Shown: positions 35,913 to 45,910 of the stretch, one piece after another
Layout: each line of letters opens with the position of its first letter
How positions within the stretch are numbered: position 1 is the stretch's first letter
DNA from: Balneolaceae bacterium
GTDB lineage: Bacteria > Bacteroidota > Rhodothermia > Balneolales > Balneolaceae
Direction: 5' to 3'
DNA: 64,000 nt
NCBI GenBank assembly: GCA_009711805.1
Contig: VEMX01000035.1
Span: 34,673-98,672, forward strand
Program-made: the position numbers and the translations under genes
Notes under the pieces: model-generated
The model's input: only the letters and a program-made list of their open reading frames with translations
Told to the model about the DNA's origin: nothing
Database searches by the model: none

Positions 35913-37544
35913 ATGAGTGGCAAAACCGGAAGCGCTACCAATCACTGGCTTCAGAATATGATCGACAAGTTGGAAGACCAAGAAAAAGAGATCAAACTTG
36001 GAGGAGGCGAGAAGAGAATTGCCAAACATCATAACAAAGGGAAATTAACAGCCCGGGAACGCATAGACCTGTTGAAAGATGAAGATTCTGTTTTTCAGGA
36101 GTTGGGGCTTTGGGCTGGTTATGAGATGTACGAAGAAGATGGGGGATGTCCCTCCGGTGGCGTAATTACCGGTATTGGGATGGTAAGCGGCAGGGAATGT
36201 ATGATTATTGCCAACGATGCCACCGTAAAAGCAGGAGCCTGGTTTCCTATTACAGCAAAGAAAAATCTGCGTGCCCAGGAAATTGCTATCGAAAATCATA
36301 TCCCCCTTATCTACCTGGTAGATTCTGCCGGGGTATACCTGCCTATGCAGGATGAAATTTTCCCGGATAAAGAACATTTTGGCCGAATATTTAGGAATAA
36401 TGCCATTATATCGGCAAAGGGGATTCCACAGATAGCAGCTATTATGGGCAGCTGTGTGGCCGGAGGAGCATACCTGCCCATCATGAGTGATGAAGCGTTG
36501 ATTGTTGATGGCACCGGCAGCGTATTTTTAGCAGGAAGCTACTTGGTTAAAGCGGCCATTGGCGAAGATGTAGATAATGAAACCCTGGGCGGTGCAACAA
36601 CCCATACCGAGATCAGTGGAGTTACTGATTATAAGATGGATGATGACCAGCAATGCCTGGCTACTATCCGTGATTTAGTGGATAAGCTGGGGCCATTCAA
36701 TACGGCTGGTTTTAACCGTAAGAATGCCAAAGCCCCGGCACGCCAAGCCAGTGAGATATATGATATTCTCCCGGAATCCAGAACCAGTCCCTACGACATG
36801 AATAAAATTCTGGAATGCATAGTGGATGAAGAGAGCTTCACCGAATTTAAAAAAGGATATGGACAAACCCTGATTACCGGCTACGCCCGTATTGACGGAT
36901 GGAGTGTAGGCATTGTGGCAAATCAACGAACGGTAAGCCGTACTAAAAAAGGGGAAATGCAGATTGGCGGTGTAATCTATTCGGACAGCGCGGATAAAGC
37001 AGCTCGTTTTATTATGAATTGTAACCAGAAAAAGATCCCAATCATCTTTTTCCAGGATGTAACAGGTTTTATGATCGGCAAACGCAGCGAGCATGGAGGG
37101 ATCATAAAAGATGGTGCTAAAATGGTGAATGCAATGAGTAACAGTACGGTTCCTAAAATCACCATCGTGGTAGGTAACAGCTACGGAGCCGGGAACTATG
37201 CCATGTGTGGACGCGCCTACGATCCCCGCTTTATGTATGCCTGGCCTACAGCCAATATAGCAGTGATGAGCGGAACGTCAGCTTCCAAAACCCTTATGCA
37301 GATTCAGGTAGCAGCTATGAAAAAGAAAGGGGAAGAGGTAAGCGAAGAAGATCAGAAAAAGATCATGAAAAAGATAAGCGACCGCTATGATGAACAAACC
37401 GATGTACGATATGCGGCTTCCCGCCTTTGGGTAGATGGTATCATAAAACCAGAAGATACCCGCAACAGAATATCCAAAGCTATTAGCTGTGCAAACCTGA
37501 ATCCTGAGATAGAAGAATATAAGACAGGAGTACTGCAAACCTGA
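35913..37544 (+). CDS. Acyl-CoA carboxylase carboxyltransferase, beta subunit (methylcrotonyl-CoA type)
   Basis: A 543-residue carboxyltransferase that moves a carboxyl group from biotin to an acyl-CoA. The segment LVDSAGVYLPMQDEIFPDKEHFGRIF matches methylcrotonyl- and geranyl-CoA carboxylase beta subunits closely. QIAAIMGSCVAGGAYLPIMSDE and IVVGNSYGAGNYAMCGRAYDPRF form the oxyanion regions. No biotin carboxylase is adjacent; accC lies about 16 kb away. Substrate choice between methylcrotonyl-CoA and propionyl-CoA is inferred from the motif only. Confidence 0.87.
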   Translation: MSGKTGSATNHWLQNMIDKLEDQEKEIKLGGGEKRIAKHHNKGKLTARERIDLLKDEDSVFQELGLWAGYEMYEEDGGCPSGGVITGIGMVSGRECMIIANDATVKAGAWFPITAKKNLRAQEIAIENHIPLIYLVDSAGVYLPMQDEIFPDKEHFGRIFRNNAIISAKGIPQIAAIMGSCVAGGAYLPIMSDEALIVDGTGSVFLAGSYLVKAAIGEDVDNETLGGATTHTEISGVTDYKMDDDQQCLATIRDLVDKLGPFNTAGFNRKNAKAPARQASEIYDILPESRTSPYDMNKILECIVDEESFTEFKKGYGQTLITGYARIDGWSVGIVANQRTVSRTKKGEMQIGGVIYSDSADKAARFIMNCNQKKIPIIFFQDVTGFMIGKRSEHGGIIKDGAKMVNAMSNSTVPKITIVVGNSYGAGNYAMCGRAYDPRFMYAWPTANIAVMSGTSASKTLMQIQVAAMKKKGEEVSEEDQKKIMKKISDRYDEQTDVRYAASRLWVDGIIKPEDTRNRISKAISCANLNPEIEEYKTGVLQT

Positions 37545-37621
37545 AAATGGAATAGAATATGTGAGCAGAGGCTGGTATTATACCTCTGAATGAATACAAA
37601 CCTTTTCAGGGAGTTTAACGG

Positions 37622-38119
37622 GTGAATTATTTTATCAGGAAAGAATCGAATTCGATAATGGTTTCGGTGGAGGCAAGTTTCACCTTAATCGATTTTATCA
37701 TGATGATAATAAGTTTCCTGATAGGATCTTTTTTTATGATGATATTCTTGCTGTTCACCATCGCCGTTATACTCAAGATATTTGTACGCTATGAGTACAT
37801 CTTTGACCTGGATCGCTATGAAATTGTGCAATACTTGCGTTTTTTCAGCTATTTTAAAATCCGCATGCGAAGAATGCCTTTTGGAGAAGTTGACCATATC
37901 CTCTTATCCAATTACGATTCCGGGAATGTATTAAGAGGAGACGGAATGAGGATGAAAGAATGGTTTACACTCGATATCAGAACAGATAATAATGTGGTAC
38001 GGCTGATAAGGGTTGAGGCGGATGAGGTGGAAGAACTGAATGAACTGTACTACGAGCTGAAGGATAAGCTGGACCGCTTCTTTACTTTCAATGTAGAGTT
38101 TGTAGAAGTAGATATTTGA
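37622..38119 (+). CDS. Membrane protein of unknown function
   Basis: A 165-residue protein with two adjacent hydrophobic stretches (about residues 19-52: FTLIDFIMMIISFLIGSFFM...), then a soluble C-terminal domain rich in Asp and Glu (EADEVEELNELYYELKDKLD). It starts with GTG, 12 nt after a GGAG sequence; an ATG 36 nt inside is possible. I know no family. It lies between the carboxyltransferase gene and the convergent decarboxylase operon. Confidence 0.6.
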   Translation: MNYFIRKESNSIMVSVEASFTLIDFIMMIISFLIGSFFMMIFLLFTIAVILKIFVRYEYIFDLDRYEIVQYLRFFSYFKIRMRRMPFGEVDHILLSNYDSGNVLRGDGMRMKEWFTLDIRTDNNVVRLIRVEADEVEELNELYYELKDKLDRFFTFNVEFVEVDI

Positions 38120-38146
38120 TACGGATAGGGTAACAAGTATAAAAAA

Positions 38147-38188
38147 ATGGCTCCCATTCCCCATGAGCAGAGAAAGAATGGAAGCCAT
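38147..38188 (-). terminator. Terminator of the decarboxylase operon
   Basis: An inverted repeat with 11 of 12 paired bases (ATGGCTCCCATT at 38147-38158 and AATGGAAGCCAT at 38177-38188) with an 18-nt loop. On the minus strand it is followed by a run of seven T residues just after the decarboxylase stop, typical for intrinsic termination. Confidence 0.75.
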
Positions 38189-38204
38189 AGTGTATGGTTA
38201 AAAA

Positions 38205-40502
38205 TTAGCTATACATTTTTTTCTCCTCTGTGTTATAGGCTTTTTCTTCTACCAACTGGCTTACGGTGTCAAAGATGGTGTTTTCCAAAATATCGAGGAA
38301 ATTCCCCATTTCACCATCAGTAGGCCATGGATCCATCAGGGTTGTGATGATGAAGAAAATGGGGACATCCGATTTCTCAGGATTTTTAATATCGGCTCTT
38401 GAAAGCAGGTTATTCACAAATTCTTCTCCATAATTTGCTTTGCTGAATTCCGAAGAAGTAACAATCATGTTTTTCTTTTTTACATCTTCGAAATTATCAC
38501 CCGGTGCCATACTAAAGGTATTGAATACGGCCTGGTTCAGGTTATACATCTTCTGTACATCCTGATTCCAGCTTCCGTCGTCATTTTTGAAGTTGAAGAA
38601 ATAGGTGCAGATGGTTTGGTCCTGCCCCAGGTTCCTCAGCAAGTTCATTGCTTCGGGATCTTTAATTATTTCTTCGTTGGGTACGTTATTAATGCGTTTC
38701 CTGATGAACTGAAGCTGTTCTTTAATTTTTTTCTCACTTTCTCCATTTAGTTCTGCAACCGTAGGTAAGAGAGGAGTCACATTAAAGTTCTGCTGATGGG
38801 TGTTAACCGTTAACAGGCGGGCATAGAATTTTTTAGCTGTGAACATACATTCACCCAGCAGCTTTCCATAGCCGGTTATATCGGGACGGATAACCCTGTG
38901 GCTGAGATAAGTAGCTGAGGCAGCTGCTCCGGGCTTGGATCCTTCAACACCATACACTCCCACTGTGGGATCGAACCCGCCATGGAAGACAACCGGTGCG
39001 GTAAAAGTAACCAGATTTCGCATGGCAGAATTACGATAACAAAGTCCACCGGCAGGATAGGGTATATAACCGGCTTTATGAGGATCTACCGTAATTGATT
39101 CAGCTTCTCCGAGCAAGCGGTACTGTTTTATAGCGTACTCACTAAGGGGTAGATCGGGAACAAAACCTACGCCATTGCCTTGAGCGTTTTCAGCCGTGGA
39201 TGGCCGGATCATACTGGCAAAGTATCCACCCCAGGCCGCATCCAGGTGAATGGTGTAGTCGAGTCCTTTTTCACGAAACTCGTCCCTCATCTCAAGGATC
39301 TCATCCAACGGATCTATAGCCCCTTCTTCTGTAGTACCGATAACAACCACATTCATTATAACCGGAGTTTTAGAATCCAGGCATTGTTGCAGTTTTTCCC
39401 GAAGATGCTCTGTCTCAATACGGCCGTATTTGTCTACATGAACGTCAAGGAGATTACCTCTGCCCATTCCCAGCAGAGCAGCTGCTTTTGGCCATGAGTA
39501 ATGCATGGTAGACGGACCTATTGCCACGGGTGCTGTTGGTACATCCGGTAAATACTTTTTGGTCAGATCCAGGAAACCCATAGTCTGCAGAGAATATTTA
39601 TCAAGGATGGCATTCAGCCGGCTTTGATCGATAGAGGGGTCCAGGTGGGCAATTTTGGATGGGATGGAAAGAATCTCATCGGTATTTATATTTAGTGCCT
39701 CCCAGTCTGATAAGGAGATGAGCTGTTTTTCTTGTCCCGTGCATAAGGTTACTGTAAGAGATGTTGCTTTTTTCAGTGCGGGTTCTTCCTGTAAGGCAGC
39801 CCGAACCGATACCGGGTAATATTTAAGATTACGCGAGGCCCACATTCCTTCAATATTGGCTATGGAGCCATCAGCTGTTATATGTCCCCAGGCTGTTATA
39901 TTTTTGGAAGGATCAGTTTTTAGAGCTGATGCAGTATCTGGCAGTTTCACTTTAATGGGAGAGGGGGTATAGCCGAGCATCTTGCACAGGTCGTTACCTA
40001 CCAGCATCTCCAGGATGGTTGTAGTTGGGGAAGCTTCTGCCGCCACATTATTCTGATTATACAGCAGGGCCGAAATATAGCCCAGAACGGCGGGCATGCT
40101 TACTTCCCAATTCATATGCCCAAGTATCCTAAAGCTGTAGAAAGGAGTGGAAGCCTTCAGTTCTTTAACCAGTTTCTTGAATTCCTTGTCCAGGATGTCA
40201 ATAGATTCTTTATATCCTTCGGATTCTTTTACATTTTTGGTGATGTAATAGGGATCTTCGGGATGAAACTCTTTTCGGCAGTTGATGTTTTCATCAATTG
40301 CTTCCTGCACCATCTGCTTAAACAGAGATGCATTTTCTCCCCTGGTTCCGATAAACCAGCCGGCCAGGTCGGTACTTCCGCTGCCTTCCAGGTTCAGTTG
40401 TTCATCTTTAGGCTTGGTGATGTAGCACTCGGTTAGCTCTTTTGCGAATTTTTCTTTTCGTTCGGTATTGTAATAATTTGTGGTATGTACTTTTTTAGTC
40501 AT
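38205..40502 (-). CDS. PLP-dependent group II amino-acid decarboxylase (tyrosine decarboxylase-like)
   Basis: A 765-residue enzyme of fold-type I. The Schiff-base lysine is in TVDPHKAGYIPYPAGGL (Lys476), with the DAAWGGYF motif at 421-428 holding the PLP aspartate. SFRILGHMNWEVSMPAVLGY and LGYTPSPIK fit the tyrosine/aromatic L-amino-acid decarboxylase branch. At 765 residues it is longer than the typical 500-620, with an extended N-terminal arm and a C-terminal domain of about 200 residues. Substrate is not proven. It is 4 nt after an unrecognised 232-residue protein gene. Confidence 0.8.
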   Translation of the reverse strand: MTKKVHTTNYYNTERKEKFAKELTECYITKPKDEQLNLEGSGSTDLAGWFIGTRGENASLFKQMVQEAIDENINCRKEFHPEDPYYITKNVKESEGYKESIDILDKEFKKLVKELKASTPFYSFRILGHMNWEVSMPAVLGYISALLYNQNNVAAEASPTTTILEMLVGNDLCKMLGYTPSPIKVKLPDTASALKTDPSKNITAWGHITADGSIANIEGMWASRNLKYYPVSVRAALQEEPALKKATSLTVTLCTGQEKQLISLSDWEALNINTDEILSIPSKIAHLDPSIDQSRLNAILDKYSLQTMGFLDLTKKYLPDVPTAPVAIGPSTMHYSWPKAAALLGMGRGNLLDVHVDKYGRIETEHLREKLQQCLDSKTPVIMNVVVIGTTEEGAIDPLDEILEMRDEFREKGLDYTIHLDAAWGGYFASMIRPSTAENAQGNGVGFVPDLPLSEYAIKQYRLLGEAESITVDPHKAGYIPYPAGGLCYRNSAMRNLVTFTAPVVFHGGFDPTVGVYGVEGSKPGAAASATYLSHRVIRPDITGYGKLLGECMFTAKKFYARLLTVNTHQQNFNVTPLLPTVAELNGESEKKIKEQLQFIRKRINNVPNEEIIKDPEAMNLLRNLGQDQTICTYFFNFKNDDGSWNQDVQKMYNLNQAVFNTFSMAPGDNFEDVKKKNMIVTSSEFSKANYGEEFVNNLLSRADIKNPEKSDVPIFFIITTLMDPWPTDGEMGNFLDILENTIFDTVSQLVEEKAYNTEEKKMYS

Positions 40503-40506
40503 GGCG

Positions 40507-41205
40507 TTAGATATTTGGAGCAGTTAGGGAAAGAAATTTAAACCATTGGGTTTTGTTGATGTAGAAGTCTTGTTCTTCTTTTATACCATCAACTTTTGCG
40601 GGGAATACATCATGTATTAAAGGATTGGCAAATACATTATTGGCATTAATGGAAAGACCCGGGATCTTTATTTGTACTCCCTCTCTTAGTGTTTGGGCCG
40701 GCAGCCAATTGTAGGTGTATCTTAAATCTACAACATGCTGAAAGTTGACCCCTCTCATAACATAATGGGCGAGATGTGCTTCGTGAGGCGCCCCGAACAG
40801 GTAATACGTCATTTCTTTGGGATAGGAGGGCGGATCCTGCAGCTTGAAATGATGAAATACGGTTACCCGCTCTACAGTGGTAGTGCCTCCGTCTGAAATG
40901 AGCTTGCCTCCGTCAAAGGGCAGCCCCATATATAGTTGTGTTTTAAATGATGTTCTCTTGCCTGATTCTATATTCGGAAGAATCATCAGGTCTTCCGGAC
41001 TATTATTAATAAAAAAGGTAGAGTATGGATTTTGGAGTTTATTCAGGAAGTAAGCTTGCTGAAGTTTTTCATCGAATGAAATTTCAATGATTACCTGGTA
41101 GCAGTGATTTTCGACATAAAACATAGGGATGTGACACCCATAGATTACCTCGTTCCCGACTATTGCAAACCCATGCACATCAGGTGTGTCTTGTACTGTA
41201 TTCAT
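40507..41205 (-). CDS. Conserved-looking protein co-transcribed with a decarboxylase
   Basis: A 232-residue soluble protein with no signal peptide or membrane segment and no motif I recognise. It is rich in aromatic beta-strands (TTVERVTVFHHFKLQDPPSY, TYYLFGAPHEAHLAHYVM). The 4-nt gap to the following decarboxylase gene argues for a functional link, such as an accessory subunit. It may bind amine or PLP, but nothing in sequence shows this. Confidence 0.6.
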   Translation of the reverse strand: MNTVQDTPDVHGFAIVGNEVIYGCHIPMFYVENHCYQVIIEISFDEKLQQAYFLNKLQNPYSTFFINNSPEDLMILPNIESGKRTSFKTQLYMGLPFDGGKLISDGGTTTVERVTVFHHFKLQDPPSYPKEMTYYLFGAPHEAHLAHYVMRGVNFQHVVDLRYTYNWLPAQTLREGVQIKIPGLSINANNVFANPLIHDVFPAKVDGIKEEQDFYINKTQWFKFLSLTAPNI

Positions 41206-41410
41206 ATAGACCTCTTGTTATTTTTGGTAGATTATTGACCAGTATTATTCTATACAAAAATGCTTGGTAAGTATATCCTACTAATAAACTGAGTTAACTT
41301 ATAAATAGGAGTTATAGAAAGCCGTCTTGTTACATTAGATAATTGTAACCAAAGGGAGTACCTGTAAATGTATGAGGAAAATGGTTTAGGTAGCCTACCT
41401 GAAGAGGTCG

Positions 41411-42637
41411 CTATCGTCCGTATGAAATGACTTTAAGGGGATCAGTTTTAGCCGCAATGCGGGCGGGGATAAGAGAAGCCAGCCCGCACAGCATAAAGGT
41501 GATCACGCTTACAATCAGGAAATCTAATGCATGGGGTTCAACCGGGGCATAACTCATATAATAGTTTTCGGCTGAGAGAGGAATAATGTGGTAGTTAACC
41601 TGCAGGTAGTAGAAAAGAAGGGAAAGGATAATACCAATCACTAAGCCCACTGCGGCCACCATCAACCCTTCAAGAAGAAAGATTTTACGGATGAGCCGCG
41701 ATTTGCTTCCAATGGTTTTAAGGATGCCTATATCGCGCGTACGCTCCAAAACCATCATTAAAATAGCCCCAATCAGATTAAAAGCTGCCACTATAATCAT
41801 TCCGCTTATCACCAGTGGAACCATGCTTTCCTGGAGATTTACCCATTCAAAGATATTTCCAAATACCATGTATACCGTTTCAATGTAAAAGGGGATGGTT
41901 AATACCTGACTTATTTTGTTCCGAAAGGCTGAAATTTGTTCTGGGCTGGTAAGGGTGAGCTCAATGCCACTGGCCTGGTTGGGGGAGAGCCTCAACAATT
42001 TACGGGCATAGGAGGCATCAACAATTGCAAAAGCTTCGTCAAATTCAGCCATTCCAATTTCGTAGGTTCCCCTAAGAGTGAATTGCTGAATCTCGGGAGA
42101 ATTTAACAGGGAGGGAACCCCTTCAATGGTATAGACCGTGAGTACATCTCCTATATCAGCGTTGATGGCTGTAGCAATATCTGACCCAATCAGTATTCCC
42201 GGTTTTCCGGTAGAGTCTTTGGAAAGGTCGAAAGTTCCGCTGTTTATGTAGGGTTGTATGTTAGAACCGGCTTCTTCACCTTCAATTCCTTTTAACACAC
42301 TGCCTGTTACCTCATCCCGTGTTTGCATCATAACCTGTCCCTGCACTACAATCTGTTTACTCTGTATTTCGGGATATTGATCCAGGTGGGTATACAGTGT
42401 GTCAATGCGGTTAAGGGGCATATCAGAAATGCTTCTTATGGTAATATGAGGGGCGAAATCGAAGACTTTACCGTAGATAGTGGATTTAAACCCGTGAACG
42501 ATAGAGAGAGCAATCAAAAGGCCGCCTGCACCAACAGCCACTCCGGTTATAGACATATATTTAACGAAGGAAAGGAATCCGGAACCTTTGCGGTTTCCCC
42601 GGAAGTAACGAAGAGCCAGGTACCATTCAAACTTCAT
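41411..42637 (-). CDS. LolC/LolE-type ABC transporter permease
   Basis: A 408-residue membrane protein of the FtsX/MacB-like permease family. It starts KFEWYLALRYFRGN, the LolC/E hallmark, with a first membrane segment (TGVAVGAGGLLIALSIVHGF), a periplasmic domain (about 50-265), and three C-terminal segments ending ARIAAKTDPLKVI. In LolCDE it works with an ATPase (LolD) to release lipoproteins from the inner membrane. No LolD gene is adjacent. Confidence 0.87.
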   Translation of the reverse strand: MKFEWYLALRYFRGNRKGSGFLSFVKYMSITGVAVGAGGLLIALSIVHGFKSTIYGKVFDFAPHITIRSISDMPLNRIDTLYTHLDQYPEIQSKQIVVQGQVMMQTRDEVTGSVLKGIEGEEAGSNIQPYINSGTFDLSKDSTGKPGILIGSDIATAINADIGDVLTVYTIEGVPSLLNSPEIQQFTLRGTYEIGMAEFDEAFAIVDASYARKLLRLSPNQASGIELTLTSPEQISAFRNKISQVLTIPFYIETVYMVFGNIFEWVNLQESMVPLVISGMIIVAAFNLIGAILMMVLERTRDIGILKTIGSKSRLIRKIFLLEGLMVAAVGLVIGIILSLLFYYLQVNYHIIPLSAENYYMSYAPVEPHALDFLIVSVITFMLCGLASLIPARIAAKTDPLKVISYGR

Positions 42638-42781
42638 TATAGATCTCCAAATAATGTGGTGGTTGATATGCAGATTACCTGAGGTTGATCACCCCGTCTC
42701 TTAAACCTCTTTTCTGTTATCAAGAGGGAAGATCCGGGCTGTTCAACATTCAATATGGCTTCTGCAATCATCAATATCCAG

Positions 42782-44311
42782 TTACTCAGGCTTCATCTGA
42801 GGGAAGAAGAGTACATCGCGAATAGATTCTGAGTTGGTCATAATCATAGCGAGGCGGTCAATTCCAATCCCGATACCCGCCGTAGGAGGCATACCATACT
42901 CGAGGGCTTTAATAAAGTCCTCATCAATGGTCATTGCCTCATCGTCGCCATCTGCTCTGAGCTTGGCTTGAGCTTCCAGGCGTTCGCGCTGGTCAATAGG
43001 ATCGTTCAATTCGGTATAAGCATTGGCGATCTCTTTACCATTGCAGATGCATTCAAAGCGTTCTACCAGTCCTTCTTTAGAACGGTGTTTTTTGGTGAGT
43101 GGGCTCATCTCTATGGGATAGTCAGTGATGAAGGTAGGCTGAATGAGTTTGGGTTCAACAAATTCACCAAATATTTCATCAATGATTTTACCCATTCCAT
43201 CCGAGTCTTCAACGGTAACATGCAATTCATCGGCTATACTGCGGAGTTCTTCAAGATCTTTACCATAGAGATTATGGCTAGTTTCTTCTTCAATAGCCTC
43301 AAAGAGAGGGATGCGTTTCCATGGCCGTTTAAAGTCGATTTCGTTTTCGCCGACGGTTACCTTGGTTGAGCCGTGAAGGTCGTTTGCTATTTTCTCAATC
43401 ATCTGCTCGGTGTAATCCATCATCCAGTTGTAGTCTTTATAAGCTACATACAGTTCAACCTGGGTAAATTCGGGATTATGGAATCGTGAAAGCCCTTCAT
43501 TCCTGAAATCTTTAGAGAATTCATACACTCCATTGTATCCACCAACAATTAATCGCTTCAGGTATAGTTCGTTGGCAATACGCAGATACAGGTCCATATC
43601 CAGGGTGTTGTGATGGGTTACGAACGGCCGTGCAGCAGCTCCCCCGTAAATAGGCTGAAGGATAGGAGTCTCAACTTCCAGGTAACCGTCTTTGTTCATG
43701 AACTCACGCATCACCTGAACCATTTGGGTCCGTTGTTCAAATGTTTTGCGGACTTCAGGATTCACAATCAAATCCAGGTAACGCTGACGATAACGCAGCT
43801 CTTTATCAGAGAAGGCATCATAGATAACTTTTTCCCCTTCTTCATTCTCCACCTCTTTGGGGATGGGAATAGGACGGATGGTTTTACTGAGGAAATGAAA
43901 TTCCTGGGCATGAATAGTGGTTTCACCGGTGCGGGTTTTAAAAACAAACCCTTTAATACCAACAATGTCACCAATGTCGACCAGTTTTTTGAATACTTTG
44001 TTATACTCTTCAACTCCCACATCATCACGGCGGATATACACCTGAATGGAGCCTGCCGAATCTTGCAGGTTAAAGAAAGATGCTTTCCCCATAATTCTGC
44101 GGGTCATTACCCGGCCGGCTACCGATACTTCCTCGGTTTCAGGGTTCGATTCCTCGTTGCGTATCAGGGAGCCATTCTCCAGGATCTGTTTAGAGGTGTG
44201 GGTTACTTCAAAAGAGTGTGGGTAGGGATCGAATCCCAACTCACGAATTTGCTCAAGTTTCTCTCGTCTGATTTCTTCTTGTTCGGAAAGAGATAATTCC
44301 TGGTTCGACAT
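42782..44311 (-). CDS. lysS: Lysyl-tRNA synthetase, class II
   Basis: A 509-residue class II enzyme. N-terminal OB-fold anticodon-binding domain (about 60-160), then the catalytic domain with motif 2 [20 protein letters not shown] and motif 3 [28 protein letters not shown] is a LysS-specific stretch. It is divergent from the phosphopantetheinyl transferase gene. A start at the ATG is well supported; length agrees with other LysS. Confidence 0.96.
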   Translation of the reverse strand: MSNQELSLSEQEEIRREKLEQIRELGFDPYPHSFEVTHTSKQILENGSLIRNEESNPETEEVSVAGRVMTRRIMGKASFFNLQDSAGSIQVYIRRDDVGVEEYNKVFKKLVDIGDIVGIKGFVFKTRTGETTIHAQEFHFLSKTIRPIPIPKEVENEEGEKVIYDAFSDKELRYRQRYLDLIVNPEVRKTFEQRTQMVQVMREFMNKDGYLEVETPILQPIYGGAAARPFVTHHNTLDMDLYLRIANELYLKRLIVGGYNGVYEFSKDFRNEGLSRFHNPEFTQVELYVAYKDYNWMMDYTEQMIEKIANDLHGSTKVTVGENEIDFKRPWKRIPLFEAIEEETSHNLYGKDLEELRSIADELHVTVEDSDGMGKIIDEIFGEFVEPKLIQPTFITDYPIEMSPLTKKHRSKEGLVERFECICNGKEIANAYTELNDPIDQRERLEAQAKLRADGDDEAMTIDEDFIKALEYGMPPTAGIGIGIDRLAMIMTNSESIRDVLFFPQMKPE

Positions 44312-44410
44312 GTATTATTTTTGGTTATTGGTATTTTGCAAAATCAAGTTTGTAAAATACCGAATTGTGCACAAAATTGTGAATACCAAACCAAATACTA
44401 TACAGAAATA

Positions 44411-45034
44411 TTGGAACTGATTAATACCACAGATATAACGGGCTGGCCAGAAGGCGTTTTGTTAGGCTATTCACCATTAAAAGAAGGCTTGAGTACCCAT
44501 ATTCTCTCTCCTGATGAAAAAAAAGAATATCAAACATTCTCGAATGCGCAGAGGAAACAGGAGTTTTTATCTGCACGATACTTGCTGAGAATGCTGATTG
44601 AAGAACTTGATATAGAGTATGGTGTGCTTGAGCTTAAGAAAGAAGAGAAGGGAAAGCCCTACGTGTTGCTGGATGAGCAAAAGGTGTATGTTAGTTTTTC
44701 GCATTCTAAAGAACTGGTTATGGCCGCAATATCTGAACAGAAAGATATTGGCCTGGATATTGAAACCACCGACCGTGTGATTGACCACCGGATTGTGGAA
44801 CGTATCCTTAATGAAGATGAATGGGAAGTGGCAGGGGAAGAAGATCCCATAAAACTTTGGACCATTAAGGAGGCTGCGGTAAAGAGTTTGGGAACCGGGT
44901 TGAGGACAAATCTGCGGGATCTGACCATCAAAAAAATCAAAAAAAATGAGTATTCAATAAGATTTAATGATGATAAAAGTTTTGAAATTTGTAACTTTGA
45001 GGAACTGAATCATCAGATAGCATTGGCTTATTAA
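44411..45034 (+). CDS. 4'-phosphopantetheinyl transferase, Sfp-like
   Basis: Transfers phosphopantetheine from CoA to a carrier-protein serine. Conserved motifs are KPYVLLDE near residue 85, YVSFSHSKELVMAAIS, IGLDIETTDR (metal Asp/Glu) and KLWTIKEAAVKSLG (WxxKEA). No ATG precedes the conserved region; a TTG at 44411 gives 207 residues. Another TTG at 44321 would add 30 residues but begin only 9 nt from the divergent lysS start, leaving no room for a promoter. The start is therefore uncertain. Confidence 0.8.
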   Translation: MELINTTDITGWPEGVLLGYSPLKEGLSTHILSPDEKKEYQTFSNAQRKQEFLSARYLLRMLIEELDIEYGVLELKKEEKGKPYVLLDEQKVYVSFSHSKELVMAAISEQKDIGLDIETTDRVIDHRIVERILNEDEWEVAGEEDPIKLWTIKEAAVKSLGTGLRTNLRDLTIKKIKKNEYSIRFNDDKSFEICNFEELNHQIALAY

Positions 45035-45062
45035 AGCATTAACATTTGATTTGGATTTTAGA

Positions 45063-45115
45063 AGCTCGGATATACCACTCTCAACTGGTTTGGGAAAGGT
45101 ATCTTCGGGCTTTTT
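45063..45115 (+). terminator. Probable terminator after the phosphopantetheinyl transferase gene
   Basis: An imperfect stem (AGCTCGGATATACC, 45063-45076, with GGTATCTTCGGGCT, 45098-45111; three mismatched or wobble positions) is followed by TTTTT. It lies about 30 nt after the stop codon. Confidence 0.55.
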
Positions 45116-45155
45116 CAGTTTTAAATATCATCTACAATAATTTTAGATCAGCATT

Positions 45156-45908
45156 ATGAACGTTCAAAATCTCACTGAAGAAGAGATCCGGGACTATATT
45201 AAGGGAGCAAAGAAGACAAACCCAAAATCTGATCCGGTGCGTATGGTTTTTGTGCCGAATAAGATCAATGAGGACAATTTTGGAGAGTTGTGCAGTACCT
45301 ATAAAGCGGTAGGAGAACATGAGTTCGATTCTATTATCGTGATTGAATCCTATGCCGGTCATCTGAATAAGAAACTGGCGATGCCCTCAAATAAAACTTT
45401 TGAAACCCGCTTCGGTGAGGTTACAGTAAATGATTTTCTGCGAAACGAATTTTGTGATGAGGAAGACGACTTCTTTATTTATGATGAAGGTTTTAGCAAA
45501 GAGATGAGCCTGTTTACCCAGCTACCTGTTTTGCAGGCATGGTTTAAAGAATTTGAGGTGCTTAGTCTGCAGATTGGAGATTATGATCCGGCCATCGTGA
45601 GAGAACTTGCCTTTACACTTGATGAGTTAATGATGAACCGGAATTCGCTGCTGGTATTCTGTTGCGATGTACCGGCTGATAAACCAGGTGAACTTGAAAA
45701 ATTGAGAGAACTTGTAGTGAATCGAAACGATTCAGGATTATTGAATTACCTGAATAGCAGTGACAAGCAGGTGAAAGGAGCCCGGGCATTTATGACGGGT
45801 GTTTTGGTTTCCAGATCATGGAATTTGGATATTTGCCTGTTAGATCAGCTAAAGAAGGCTTCAAATATTTGTGGCTACGGCAAACTTACCCAGCCAATGA
45901 TGGCCTAA
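45156..45908 (+). CDS. MEMO-like protein lacking obvious metal ligands
   Basis: A 250-residue protein. Its order of motifs follows the MEMO1/AmmeMemoRadiSam B family: MVFVPNK for the HAGY strand, TFETRFGEVTVND for the 'Y.TPLYDL.ID' strand, DEGFSKEMSLFTQLPVLQ for 'DEHSIEMHLPY' and LLVFCCDVP for the 'LFVVSSDFCHW' strand. The histidines that bind metal in MEMO1 are missing here. The assignment is by motif order, not search. It is followed 2 nt later by a DUF2520-type gene, with which it is probably co-transcribed. Confidence 0.55.
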   Translation: MNVQNLTEEEIRDYIKGAKKTNPKSDPVRMVFVPNKINEDNFGELCSTYKAVGEHEFDSIIVIESYAGHLNKKLAMPSNKTFETRFGEVTVNDFLRNEFCDEEDDFFIYDEGFSKEMSLFTQLPVLQAWFKEFEVLSLQIGDYDPAIVRELAFTLDELMMNRNSLLVFCCDVPADKPGELEKLRELVVNRNDSGLLNYLNSSDKQVKGARAFMTGVLVSRSWNLDICLLDQLKKASNICGYGKLTQPMMA

Positions 45909-45910
45909 CC

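Noticed and set aside
43610..44296. 228-codon open frame opposite lysS
   Set aside because: Antisense to the lysyl-tRNA synthetase; translation shows no conserved motif.
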